Origin: Isoetes taiwanensis
Lineage: Eukaryota > Streptophyta > Lycopodiopsida > Isoetales > Isoetaceae
Length of the DNA: 64,000 bases
Direction: 5' to 3'
Assembly (NCBI GenBank): GCA_021234155.1
Contig: JAJEKV010000034.1
Location: forward strand, 9,251,614 to 9,315,613
The translations under genes were made by a program, and so were the position numbers. The notes beneath the pieces were generated by a model, which worked only from the letters and a program-made list of their open reading frames with translations, made no database searches and was not told the origin of the DNA. Positions 25,850-38,249 of this stretch are shown in pieces. Every line of letters begins with the position of its first letter. The stretch's first letter is position 1.

Positions 25850-28300
25850 TTATGGCGACGTATGGAATAGAATAGAGTAGAATAGGTTTTAAGCGTCCAC
25901 GGAGACCAATTGGCCTATGGGATACAAACAAAAAGGAAGCGGCAGGCATATTCTTGGCGGGGATTAAAGAGCCAGCCCAGAGACTTTCGAAGGAAAAGGC
26001 AGCAAGCGATAATAAGCAACAACTATACAATTGCATAGAGACGGAGTTCAATGCAGATCATTGGGACACAAAGCGTCCATGCATCCATGACGCATCACAG
26101 GTATGACCCAGCAAATTGCTTGGCCATTGTAATAAGCCTGATGCCTTGGCTGGCGGGGCGCAATGTCGAACATATAAGCTCTGGGATACATAGACGGAAA
26201 TCTTTGAGCAGGTCGCGGAGGGCATGACATTTCATCTCAGTAGCGCCGCATTGGCAACCAACTGGCAAAGCCTTTGCTCAGGTAGCTACGAGGCCCAGCA
26301 TACATTTCAATCACCGGTGTGCGTCACGAATGGAAGCCTAAACTCCGTTTCTTCATGGGTAAGGCTGGGTGTACAGAATCTTTAGTGTAGGCCTCTTGTG
26401 AGCCTAGGATTGACTTCTTTCGATAGTGATACCGAGCAACGTAATGTCAGAACTCATCCCGACTGCGGAAGGAGAGCAGCATCAAATTATAGTTTAAGTG
26501 CCTAGAATAACAACACAATCACGACTGGACACATCACGTTTGCACTTTTACCGGCGTGAGAACCGCTGAGAGCACAGCATCTTTCCAGTGAGTTTTGATT
26601 AGGGACCCATTCATAGCCAAAGCAAAGCCCGGAACTTAGCGTGTATCGATAATACATAGCGACCTGCTTTTGGAAGTAAAGCGATATGGCGTTCCAATGC
26701 GGCCCGGATTGAAGGGTAGAAATCACATCTCCACAGGTAGGATGCAGTGCAGGCTATGGACTTACGGGGCCGTGCCAAGAAGGCGCCCACGCACTGCTTT
26801 CCGAGGAGTCATTCGGTGTTGAGGGATATCTTGAACCCAAAGCTTACATACAAAAGACCGACTCAACCAAGGCGGGAAACAAATAATATTTGGTATTTGG
26901 GGCATACAGCTTCTACCTTATTAGGCATTGTTACTTGCATGGCATATAGTGCTGCCAGCCAGCGATGACCCGCAGCCTTATAGCATCCCAATGGGTGGTA
27001 GTTGAGAACTCAATCCGAAGTACTTGTGAGTGGAGCCACCTCTACCTCTTGCCCCACGAGTAAGTGAATGTAGGAAGCCCGCTTGGTACGGGATGATGCA
27101 ACTAGCGACACCCTGGTTTAGCCAAAGTTAACTTGCATGCAGTGAATTGGCAAAGTGTCAAGAGCATCGGTGTACGTTGCATGTCCTCACGGGTATAGGC
27201 CATGAGGTTAACGCCATTCGGCTGTGGGAATTCGCCGGATTGTGTGATGCAGGTAGCCAATGGCATACCTCCATGCTTTCGGAGAAACCAATCGCTTCAA
27301 GCGATCAATGTCTGAGGCCAAAGGTGTAGGGGAGAGGGGCAACCACGGCCTCGATACTCTTTAGTCCACCGGTACATCTTCTTGGTATCTGACTGAGCAT
27401 GCCTCATTACGGCTTCTCCTCGCGTGCGAATGGGGTCTCGGTACGCATAATGTCCCATAGCTTACATTAGGGGATGCTGTCGAATGCCTTTGCGAAACAA
27501 GCGTCTGAGGTTGCCGTGATTCACGCTATCTTCGTCGGTATCGCGGTGAAGTCGCGGTCAATGGTGGAATATGCGGGCGAGCACTGCTGTGTGAGCTCGC
27601 ACCTCAAGGTTCCTACGCCCATATTGTGGAAGGCCCGGCTGCTCAAGGGATTGCAGAAATAGCAGTTTCTGAAAGAGAGGCGAAGCCATAATGAGTGGAA
27701 GTAGTTAGGCTGGGACGGTGAGGTCCCAGCTGTATATGGGCACTACTCTACTAGTGGTCCATTGCATTGAAGCGCCAATGCTGTAGATAATCGTTGAAAC
27801 GAGGCGCAGTGGAGGCCCGGTATTTGAGCTTCTGCTGCATTACCATCTAAATCTGCACTTCCATTAGCTGGTATTGTAAGGCCCATATTAACATCCCCTC
27901 TGTGATAAACGAGCCATGCCTATCGTGGAGGGTAAATTGCATTTCCAAAAGTCCTCATTACAGAAATCTGTACCATTTCGAGGTGATGTTCAGTAAGGTA
28001 CATGCGGGGCTTGCTCAAGACCCTTCTCGGAATGTCACAGGGTCGTCCGAGGAGACCAAACATCTATTCTTTGAGAGGATGTGCTTGAGAGGTTATTGAT
28101 ATGTCAGAAATTATCGATTCTCCGGCCACTACACACGGTGTGAGTGCTTTCCGATCTCTGTGACCTTGAAGATTGCTGGTTTAGGGTGACGGATCTTAAA
28201 GCCCAGAGATATGCTCCTGCCGAGTTCCATGATCCTTGTTGCCAGGCACCGGGGTAAATATCACTCTCCATAGTTGGCCCAAGATTTGTGTTGCTAGAGG
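25850..28300 (-). mobile_element. Decayed LINE, minus strand: reverse transcriptase to 3' tail
   Basis: Read on the minus strand, the order of remnants is correct for a LINE. At 27502-27471 the DNA encodes CFAKAFDSIP, the reverse-transcriptase block that carries the first catalytic Asp. At about 27140-27090 HCMQVNFG and VSLVASS fit the segment after the YADD box. Near 26220-26060 is the C-terminal portion. A simple tail of TAGAATAGA type (plus strand, 25863-25886) ends the copy, and the next bases (GTCCACGGAGACC) also occur at two other LINE ends in this window. Many frameshifts and stops; the YADD box was not found. Its 5' limit is uncertain and abuts the plus-strand LINE. Confidence 0.65.
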
Positions 28301-28399
28301 TCCATTGCCTCACTGGGTGTCGGGGAGGCGGTGGTGGTACTTCGGTCCCCCCCTCACATTAAATTGTCAAGAGACCGATTACATGTTTCAGGCCTCGAG

Positions 28400-31300
28400 T
28401 CGCCCAGCGGGCTGCTGATGCTGGCGAAACTCCAGCGCCGGGGGGTTCCGCGAGGATGATCTAGGGAGTTCCACGGGGCCAACGTCTGAGTCCAGCCTGG
28501 ACTATGCAGTGGAGAGTCGCCTTTGGCGAGGACTTCGAGATGGTGGTGGGTTGACTAGGGTAAACCCACCACGAGTCTAGTCTGATCCAAGCGTCTTGCG
28601 TGGCCGATTCCGATGAAGGCAGTGAGAAACCAACGGTGACCCCGAGGTGAGTGGCCAGTTTACTTCACATTGGCTTAGGGGTTGGTGGAAGCGTAGCCCG
28701 GTAACCGCGGACTCGGGCGGCGTATGATGCGGAGTCGCGGCCCGTCGAGAGGAATCTGATCTGACATCCATCTAAGGCTCTTAGGAGGGATGGCACTAGA
28801 CAAGGTGCGGGTTGGATTCATGGGCGAAGAAGTGATTTGCCAGCGATGTCACTCCTCCACGCGGAATGTCAAGCACAAGCTCTTGCACCATTTAACTCGG
28901 ATCATGATAAAAGCCTTATTGCGTATGACGAGTGGAAGCGTAGGAGAATCCCTCCGCCGGTAGTGTTTATGGATAAGAAGATTTTTGAGTTGGAATGTCC
29001 CGGTGGGGGTTCGGCAATGCGGCTGGTAAGAGAGCGAGAATGCTTGGTGACGTTCCGGAGATGAATCCGGTCTTGTGCATCTAAGAATATAAGTGTCACA
29101 AAGGGGTGACACCCGGAACTTAGCTAGCGGACATGTTTGGCCCATGTCACTTCAGATTGTTACCACCTTGTGGAGCTTCAAATGGTGGAATGCGCCAAAA
29201 TTGCGTGGAAGATGCGTAATGCGGTGACTTTCACCCTTCACCAAGCCATTTGGGAATGGATGGGTCGTTATCGAGTCGCGGTAGGCGTTAATGGGCATCT
29301 CTAAGGCCACGAGGGTAAACTCTCACGGGGCGAAGGGTGGCTACGAATTTTGTTGTTGGGAGATTTCAACATAGTTTGAGACTATTCATAATAGGTGTGG
29401 CCCGGAGGAGCAAATGTGGTCGCGGTTTTGGCCGGGGTGATATGGCTAAAAGTGATTAGACTCCACTGCGTTTGGCTGATGGTAGGGCTCCACATTTCGT
29501 GAATTATGTCGGTGGGCGAAGGCTGACGTATGCACCGGCATGATAGATGCTATGTGGCATCGGACGCCACCATTGCTCAAAGCGGGGAGAACATTTTGTC
29601 CACCGTGATTCTCGACCATTTTCCTCGATTGATTTAGTGGAGTCCGTGTACGGTCCAGTCGGTCGCGCCGCAGTGTTCAAGATTAAACAGGATTATTTGA
29701 AGGAGGCTACGATTTCTTAGGGATGTCGACGAATCAGTTCGCACCTTTCGTCTGTCGAAATGGTGAAGATACGAACGGTCAAGGCATTGCCAAGTCATGG
29801 GGAAGTCGAGAGTACGGCAAGAGCATTGGCGTTAGGGCTTTGTCACGAGTGGTACCGGAAACCCTCGGATCTCGGCCCGTCACGATGGTGTCGGGAGAAT
29901 GAGATCACGCTTGTCATTGTAGTAGCGAGTCAAAGGGGCCACCAATGAGGCAAAGGGTGGCGAAGTCAACGTGGCTCTGGGAAGGGACACCAACTCTTGG
30001 ATGTTCTTGATTTGCTTTCGTCGGAAGAAATATCTTTTGACCTCAATGCGTCTTTAGGTATTACTTTTGAGGGGCCGGGGTTACGCGTGCTGTTGATATT
30101 AAGCAGGCTTTCCGGCCATTTGTACATTTCGAGGAAAGAGATATCAACAGGGTTATGGAGGAAGTTAATGGCCGATAAGGTATCATGTAAAGATATCGGC
30201 GGATAGGAGAAGCTTCCACTCTAAGCGGGGACCTTAAGGAAGCTTATGCCTTAGCCCCTCGCAAATGCCACAGTTTTAGATGGCATTCCAGGTGGAGTTC
30301 TTCAAGAGTATTGGGGAGTGCGTTAGTCGGTGTTCACCCGGACATCGAGATCGCTCGGGCGAGAAGCGCTAGATTCTGAGACTCAATATTAGATACATTT
30401 CGTTGATTTGAAGGTGGAAGGAGCCATCCACCATTTCGATTGGCATCAGGTCGGCTTTTATTGACGATTATACAAGATAATTACGAACCTGTCACTCCCG
30501 GACTTCAGAGTTATTCACGAGAAGGTTGCCGTCCCCATGCATGCAGCTTCCTCGAGATTGAACACATTCTTAATAACTAGCGGCGACATTCGAGGGCATT
30601 CATTGGTAGCGAGCGAGGCGTGAGATAGTGTATTTAGGCTTCGTTTTTGCAAAAACCTACGATAGTGTTAGATTTAGGTACTGGAAGGGATGATGTTGGC
30701 CTTTGGGTGTGGTGCAGAGCTTTCACAGTAGCTCGGGAAATTCTTAATATGCCGCGAGCCGCAGTTCTATGTCCGCGGCCCGGAGTCATCCGCCGTCTTT
30801 ATGTTGGACGTGGAGTTAGCCCGAAGGGGATGTCGCTTTGGCGCCCTACCTTTTCACCATTGTTCGCGAGAAGCCCTCTCGCGATTCGCGACCTCGTGAT
30901 GGGCCCGGGGAGTTATAAAGAGGTTAAAATGGCGAGATGGGTCTAGCGGATTAATTAGTCGATGCGTGGAGTGATTCCTTTCTTTTTCTTACGAGTGATG
31001 AAAGGAATTTGTTAAATGAAAGGCCGGATACCTTCTCGTTGCTACTCGAGAACGCCTAATGAATTGAATGAAGTCTTCGGCAGCGTAGTAGTCGGTAATG
31101 CCTTCAGCGGTTTGTCCCCAATTACCTTGGCAAATCGACCACCGGGACATGCTCTAGGCTCTTGGATATCCCATTCGACATCGACATTTCGTGGTATTTA
31201 TTTGGGAAGAACGATACGGTAGGATTGCGTAGGCGCAATTGGTGGAAGAGGGACTTTCCATGGCCCGGTAGGGATCCACGGTAGTGAAGTCGCGTTTATA

Positions 31301-32270
31301 GTCAACACATGTTTATGAAAAACCATCATCCTCGTCTTTGGAAAGCAAGATCCGGAAGATTTCACTCGCGTCGAAGTAACCGTGCGGGGAAGTGTGAGGA
31401 AGGCCGATTAGATCAAGATTCGTGTAGGTGGAAATATCGCGTGGAGCGAAGTTGTGCTATCACGGGTGCAAGTGGCTAATACTCGCCCTTTGAACTCTCG
31501 CCGCGGATGGAAGTAGAGTATGGCGGTGTCACTAAAGGTTGACCCCTCAAATTCGTGAAATCTGCTATGGGCTTCACCACCATGGTCGAGGGTACGCCCC
31601 TCCCCTCGGTAATTTGAGTCTTCAAATCGCCGTAGGGAGATGGCTGGGGCAAAATCACGGAGATGGGTGTGGAATCAATCTAAGCCCCAAAGGCTTCGAG
31701 GTGTTGTTGGCTGGTGACCGTGCGGTCACGAGGGTGAAATCGTGGGTTCCGCGAGGGATAAATTGATGATCGGTGACTTGTGTCCAATGTGTGGTGCGTA
31801 TGCCAGAGAGTTTGGAACAACGTATGTTTCTGAGGTTCAGCTTGCATGGCGGTGGGCCCGGCGCCTCTTCACACCTCTCTCGAAGTAGTCAAGTTCTTTT
31901 GGGAATGTATCCCGATGCAGGGTGAAGTCCGGGCACAAAATCGGCCTTCCATTTGTGCAAGGCGGCTTAAATGGCTCATAAAGCGGCGACACATGAAGGT
32001 GTTGAGAAATGAAGAGATGCCACCTGATACTCCCGATCCCTCGGTTGAAATTACAAATTAACCACATTTCCTACGAAGCGTCCCCTCGGAAAGACCAATT
32101 CAGTCGGCCTATCGGGGAAAGGATCCTCCCTCATTGTGAGCCCAGTGGCGGGTTTGTTAGGTAGTAGTTAGGTTTCGCGTCGCGATCTGGGTCCTCCCTC
32201 TCGGCGTTTGCTTTCGGGCGGGGGAACTCCACAATGCGCTCTTCTTGTATTTACTCCATATTAATATTGA
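28400..32270 (+). mobile_element. Decayed LINE, plus strand: endonuclease, reverse transcriptase, zinc-binding C-terminus
   Basis: Plus-strand fragments in LINE order. LLLGDFNIV (29349-29375) is the endonuclease GDFN block. RHDRCYVAS to ILDHFPRL (29536-29630) covers the H-DR and (S)DHFP blocks at the end of that domain. FAKTYDSVRFRYW (30640-30690) matches the reverse-transcriptase KAYDRV block. LAPYLFTIV (30838 onward) matches the PLSPYLF block. LCPMCGAYA followed by AWRWARRLF (31778-31880) fits the C-terminal zinc-binding domain. Frames change between all blocks, so the copy is inactive. The DNA is CG-richer than most of the window. The 5' limit is uncertain and could include the minus-strand neighbour's 5' end. 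The downstream end is taken near 32270 where composition drops to AT-rich. Confidence 0.65.
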
Positions 32271-32319
32271 AAGTTAATTTGATCCTTCAAAAAACATGTT
32301 GGCCTATCTAACAAATAAA

Positions 32320-32620
32320 TGCTATAGAGACACCCACGTCTTAAGGTTCTTGAGAGCCTGGAAGGTGGAAATCACTTGCCCGAATCCAGGATTATTATGC
32401 AAGATAAGTAGAGAATAGCAAGAACATAAAGAGCCAACCATTATACCTTTGAGCTGATACCAACTAGAGAATGCTAGGTTGTTGATTATGAAGAAGATTA
32501 CATCGATTATGAAAAACAATATATTGGTTGTAGTTATTACTTCTTTAAGAATCAGAATCATGTGTTCTATCTTGCTAGTCCTTTTAAACATATAAAGCAA
32601 AATATTTAGCATCCCGTGCC
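32320..32620. other. Intergenic, AT-rich, nothing recognised
   Basis: AT-rich spacer with a hydrophobic 96-codon minus frame that has no recognisable domain. I do not call it a gene. Confidence 0.4.
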
Positions 32621-32621
32621 C

Positions 32622-34530
32622 CTTTTTTTTTTGAAGGATGACAATCTATTATCAAGGAAAATCAAGATACATACGGGACCTATGACATGGGACTCAAAAC
32701 CAAGAGGACGAAATAGCCCACTAGGCAAAACCACCCACATACCGCGATTATATAATCATACTCCTTGGCAATGCCACCTTGAGAGTTTAATGGCCTCATT
32801 ACAATCAAAGGGATCCTGCGACATCGAGATGATCATCAACGGAGACATCAAATTATCATACTGCTTGAATAGTGCAGGAGTAGGATAGGCTCATGAATGA
32901 CATAACGGACTTCTTCCTCGTACCTTCTTCCAATTGACCTATTGCCAAGATTCTTTGAGTGCGAAGATTAGGATCATCGGCCATAACAATCTCGGAAGCA
33001 TGAGAAGCGGGGAAGCAACAACGTGAAATGTAGGAACTATGGCTGCAGGTGATGGTGCTAAGGGCGACTTTAATCGGGCCCCGTATGTAGAGCATCTTCC
33101 ATAGGTGGGAATGCAAAGCCCGTGAGTTGATGTGAATAGATGAAGAAATAACAATGGGAGGTTAGACACGAGAAGAATATTGAACAAATGCAGGATGCAT
33201 GATTACCTCGGCCAGCTGTAAAAGCCTCCTTATCGAGGAAATAAGCGGGCTATCGAGATACATTCGAGCTTAAGATCCAACTTCTTATGCAGGCCAGCTC
33301 TTTACAACTATACAATACGGTAAAGGAAGTCGGTTGTCCACTAGTATAGAAACACAAATCCTTGGACCCATTATGATGGTGTGAGATATGATATGAACCC
33401 CAAGTCCGGGTGCAATTACAGAAGTAGAAATTGATGAGCCATTAGATCGGGGAAGATTAGATAGCGAGAACCCGGCCAAGGCATCTTTAATGCGAACCAT
33501 GTCGTAAAGCCGGAAGAGTATCTTGGTGCATTATATATTCCCCACCAAAAAGTGGATCAATCCCTCTTGATCTGAGAAAGAATCCTTTGCATCCACTACT
33601 TTCAAACATAATAAAAGCAAAGTTTTTGCCAACAACTTGATGGTGAGAAGGAAGTTGAAGGTGTCTCAAAGTCGAGATAACCAAACTGCAAGGCGTGAAA
33701 ATCTAAATAGCCACCCGGTAAAATGCCAAAGGCGCGGGAAGATAAGTTCTCGTACACTTAATATGAGCTTGATGATTCACTTCAACCATAGAATACGAGG
33801 CTTCGAGACTACATTAAATGATCGGTGGTAAAATATATGTCATGCGGATCACGATTGTTCTTGAAGTTGAATCGGGCTTTCAATGTGTCCAAGATTCTGA
33901 GCAATACTCATCGCACTTGCTCCCTTGAGACAACACTTGTAAAGTAGCTACTACCCTTGCCTTTCTAGATGCACTAGATATATCCTTACAAAGCGATCAC
34001 TAAAATCTTTGATATGAAACTTTTATGCTTAGTCGGATGACTCTAAGCATTATCATTTGCGAGGTAGAGGGCTTACATTGGGGCTGGAATGTACTGTTTG
34101 ATGCAAATTCCATTAACTGGCTCCTTAATCCACGGTATGCTTACAAAGGGAGAAAATCCCTTTCTTTAAGAACCAACTTTGGAGTAGCCATAGAAGGCAA
34201 GAACTAAAAGCGGAATTGTTTGCTATTTTTTGCTTGTGACAATATATAGGGATAGCTATCACCAAAGCTGGTGGTAGAGCTCCACTTGTGGTTGCGCCGC
34301 CCAGCGGATGTTGGACCAATATCACATCTTCCCCATCCCTACTATAAGTGGCGAAATCGAAACGGATGACCCAAATCCGACCCCTAACGTGTAAACTCAC
34401 GAGGAGAGCTCTAGAATAAGACTTCCAGCGAACTAAGATCATCAGCAGTCGGATGCTCAAGTTACAAGGAAAAATGCCGGCAACCCTAGGCGCCATCGTC
34501 ACGAGCGCCTATCCTCCTATCCTTATCAAT
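32622..34530 (-). mobile_element. Probable LINE remnant, minus strand, with A tail
   Basis: A T-run at 32622-32634, read on the minus strand, is an A tail preceded by short protein-like frames up to about 34500 (33116-32856, 33684-33487, 34502-34125). None has a catalytic motif that I can point to. The assignment rests on the tail, on its similarity of texture to the next LINE end at 34.77 kb, and on minus-strand bias of the open frames. Confidence 0.3.
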
Positions 34531-34765
34531 TGCCATATTCTTAGCATCCCATGTCATGATACTCCACTGAATCTAATCTGAAGTTCTAGTTGGTGAAGAA
34601 GGAGAAGAGCCCAATAGAAAAAGAGCAATAAACTATTTTGATGCCATTAGTGCTTAGTTTGAATTAAGCTGAGAGAATGATATTGGTATTATGCTTATTT
34701 AAATGTCTTTCCATATAGCACACTTAGGAATTCAGGGAATACGTTACATACTCTCACCTGAAAAG

Positions 34766-35695
34766 GATTTTTTTTTTTAAGGATGTCAAACTTTATTAAA
34801 AGTCCAAGCCAAAAGACAGATACAACTGCACAGGAGGGATTAAAATCTCAGATGGTAATCATGATCCACTGAGTAGAACCACTAGCTTATGCATAAGACA
34901 ACACCCCCAAATAAGTCTCAAGCAAATATCGGCTGGCAGGAGCAAGCGAAGAACAATGGTAGGCCTTAGCAATTCTATCTCGAGCTTCCTGGAGGACAGC
35001 AGCAATAGGAATATTCAAGCCTTTAAAAATATACAATCTTCTTCGCTTCCAAATGGACCACAACAACCATCCTGATGCTAAGTGAAAGACTTGGCTTCGT
35101 AGCTTATTCCAAGTATCCAGATAAATAGCCAACAAACACTTGCTAACTTGTCAATGTGACATCAAAAAGAGAAAACACCCAAGACCAAACCAGCTGGAGG
35201 TGATCACACAAAAAGAAACATTGCTCAATAGTCTCATCCCTTTGCTTGCATAGCGGGCAAAGCGCTGACACTCGAGGATCGAATCTGTGGACAAGAACAT
35301 TGACACGAGGGCATCTATGAAGAATCTGCCACCAAAGAACAACCACCTTAGGATGAAGTAGTTTATCCCAAGCCCAAGTCCACATATGCCTCCAACTAGA
35401 AGGCGGGAGCTGAAGGGACTGCTTGGTGGATGGTGGAAGGATATCACCATCAACAAGCAGTTTGTACATAGAGTTCACGAGCCTATGTTCGTAAACACTA
35501 TGGTGGAAAATCCACGTGGACACTTCAATAGGCTCTGGAGCAACAAATGGCAGATTACCAGCAACCTTTTGCCACATAGGTCTATCCCATCGAGACAACA
35601 AGAATTTGGTTTGAAAGACCTCCCAGATCACTAATTGGCTAGACCCATACCATGCCAATATCCTTGAGTTAATAGATGGACTGAAGCACAAGGTG
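34766..35695 (-). mobile_element. LINE 3' end: zinc-binding reverse-transcriptase tail (zf-RVT) and A tail
   Basis: The minus frame 35691-35143 (182 codons) ends with the zf-RVT domain typical of plant L1 LINEs: WTWAWDKLLHPKVVVLWWQI, then CPRV, then ALCPLCKQRDETIEQCFFLC. The two Cys pairs and the following Cys are intact. A second frame (35135-34887) carries WLLWSIWKRRRLYIFKG, the usual W-IW--RN sequence after zf-RVT. A T-run at 34768-34778 is the complement of the A tail. The element is 5'-truncated: nothing of the reverse transcriptase core lies right of 35.7 kb. This is the best preserved LINE protein stretch in the window, so it is probably younger than its neighbours. Confidence 0.8.
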
Positions 35696-35863
35696 GAAGA
35701 TTATTTTCCACAAGTATTCACCAATAAGGAGCACTTTCGGTGATGACATCACGACCTCGGTATTTTGGTCCAACTTTGTTGAAATCATTAGTTTTAGTCA
35801 CATGTACTTTATTCCGGAGATCACAAAAAACCTACATGTAGATGCGTGGGAGGTGTGGTTTCT

Positions 35864-35865
<2 letters not shown>

Positions 35866-35921
<56 letters not shown>
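35866..35921. repeat. (GA)n microsatellite
   Basis: About 27 uninterrupted GA dinucleotides. It produces an artefactual Glu-Arg repeat ORF on plus and a Leu-Ser repeat on minus. Confidence 0.98.
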
Positions 35922-35924
<3 letters not shown>

Positions 35925-35926
<2 letters not shown>

Positions 35927-38200
35927 TTGGCCACATGCGGACTTAGAGATTCACGAGAGATGGGAGAAGAGATGGGTGAGAGTGGGTTTCTTGACTCTGA
36001 ATCTAGAGAGAACAATTTCTCTAGGAGAGGGGCATTTTCATTGGATTTTTGTGGATTGGAAGTACCCTCAGGAAATTATCTTCCCTTGCGTGAAACTTTT
36101 TGAGGTGTTAAGTTAGAATGTAGGGAAGCCTTAGCGGCAAAGGGAAACCTTCTGGCTATGGCATTTCCTTAATAGCGTTAAGCCACTGTTTTTTAATAGC
36201 GTTAAGCTACTGTTAAATTGGCCGAGGAAGCCATGTCAAAGTGATAGTTGTGCATGTGCCGCTGGCGAGAAAGCTAAGAAAGGCCTTGTTCTAATGTTAC
36301 GGAAAAAACTTGTACCCCCGCCGTTCGGTAGGGCTAGAACCATATTCTGGCAGTCTTGCTTTTCCAAAGGAAATGCGCAAATAGGGCTTCAAATCCGAAA
36401 TCCCAAACCATGGCTTGACTACTTTCAATTTGAGACTCCATAGGCTGGATGCAAATAAAGAATATGAGAACAAAGAAATGAGCCTGATCGCGGTCACGAG
36501 GTGGGAAGAAAGAATCTTGAGAACAAAGAAATAGGCCTGATCGCGGTCTGCCGGTGGGAAGAAGAATCTTGGGTTCATTTTACCAGCGTTTTCTTAGATT
36601 TTTCTTAGATTTGTTGATGTTCTGAGAAATCACGGAATCTGGTTTAAATTTGTGTGTAGAAGTACAAAAGATCATCTTCTGGAGATTACGTTGAGGGATG
36701 CTTGCGGCATTGAATAAGGATTTATCACATCCCAATTTCTAGTTGTCTGTTGCAAAAGCCCAATTTCTAGCTCACGTACACCAAAATCGATTTCTAGGCT
36801 GCGAGTGTAGATGGTGGAACCTTAGCGAATGGCGGAGTAGTGCGAGGGGAACCCTCTTTTGGATGTTGGGAAGGGAAGCTAAATTCGCAGTTTTGCCCGG
36901 AGGCAAATCGAATTTAGATTTTTTGGGCCTTCCCGATGGAGATTGGTTCTCTTGATGGAGTTCACCGGATAAAGGGAAGGGGTTATTGATGGTGACATTT
37001 AGCTTATCTGAGAGAACTTAGTCTCATGGCCAGTCATAGGTGTCATAAAAGCGTGGCACATTCTTCATAAGATGCTTCTGTTCTTCATAACATCATCCTC
37101 TCCTTCAAAGATCGCTCTCTTTTCACGATCCCTGTTTGTAGTCATATTTACCCATTTCAATCCAAGGATATGATTTTTGGCCTTAATCCACATCCTTCTC
37201 TTCTTCACCATCTAAACCCAATGACATCACGAAGAAGAAGTATAGATCCTTGCAAAATTTGATAAAAACATGAAAGATGTGGAAAAATCTCTCTGGGATT
37301 GAAATAAAGGAGAAACGACACCAGCAAGCTGGGAGAAGTATGGAAGCGAGAATGAATGCGAAGCTATGGGGCGTGACGTATATGCGATACTACTATGAGC
37401 TGTGGCTAACAAGACACACGAAGTACACGGACCCTTGGTGAGAATTTTTTACAATCCCTTGGTTGAAGGCGGCAATCGGGGCCGAGAACCCTTCATATTT
37501 GTTAGTAAGTAGCTACTACAAAGGCAATAAAAAAATATTAGGCGGTCATAGAGTTTCAAGCCAAACTAGGCCAAAGCCAGGCGGTTAATTGTCTTGAGAT
37601 GATAATTGTCTCATCATCTCGTGCACATCACATTTATAAAATTGTCTCTCGCCCATTATCTGACGAGAATAAAAAAATCAAGCATGTGGCGACACAAGAG
37701 AAATGAAAATTTAATGCGCTGCGGACCACGAGGTCTATGAGGCGTTCAAATATGTACCTCAACATTATAAAACATGTCTTCTAATGCATCTCAGGCATAA
37801 ATGCATTAGACTCTACATCATCGAATTACGACATTATCTTCTTTATCGCGTAATAATTGTTCTCTGTGCTAATACCTCTTCGGATACTTCCCCAACTTGT
37901 GTCACGGGGTAGGATTAAAAATTCCGGTAATGAAGGTTTGAGCGAGATGTGTTGCTGTCGTGAGCCTCATTATGTAATGAGGACATCTTATGGTCACATC
38001 GTTTCATCTTCAACTTCCTGCATATGCGCGCTTTTAACCTCAATTCATGTGGAATATCACTCCGGTAGCCCTACCTCAACCCCCAATCTATGCGAGCTAA
38101 GCGCATCCTACTTATCATATGCCTGCGTCTTTAAAGATACTTAGCCTCTGAAGTCGCGGGATTCATATATTTTACGTAGAATTCTTTTTTTGTTGCAGGA
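35925..38200. other. Intergenic; one short tandem duplication
   Basis: No gene recognised. The only structure seen is a two-copy repeat at 36465-36572 (listed separately). Confidence 0.45.
36465..36572. repeat. Two-copy tandem duplication, 54-bp unit
   Basis: TGAGAACAAAGAAAT starts at 36465 and again at 36519. Both copies continue through CCTGATCGCGGTC and GGTGGGAAGAA with few differences. Confidence 0.85.
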
Positions 38201-38249
38201 CCCTCCGGTTTTCTTCTAATGAGATCTTTGATGTACCCCATTCCCAAAT

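Noticed and set aside
35802-36116. ORFs with a Glu-Arg or Leu-Ser repeat
   Set aside because: Translation of the (GA)n microsatellite in different frames.
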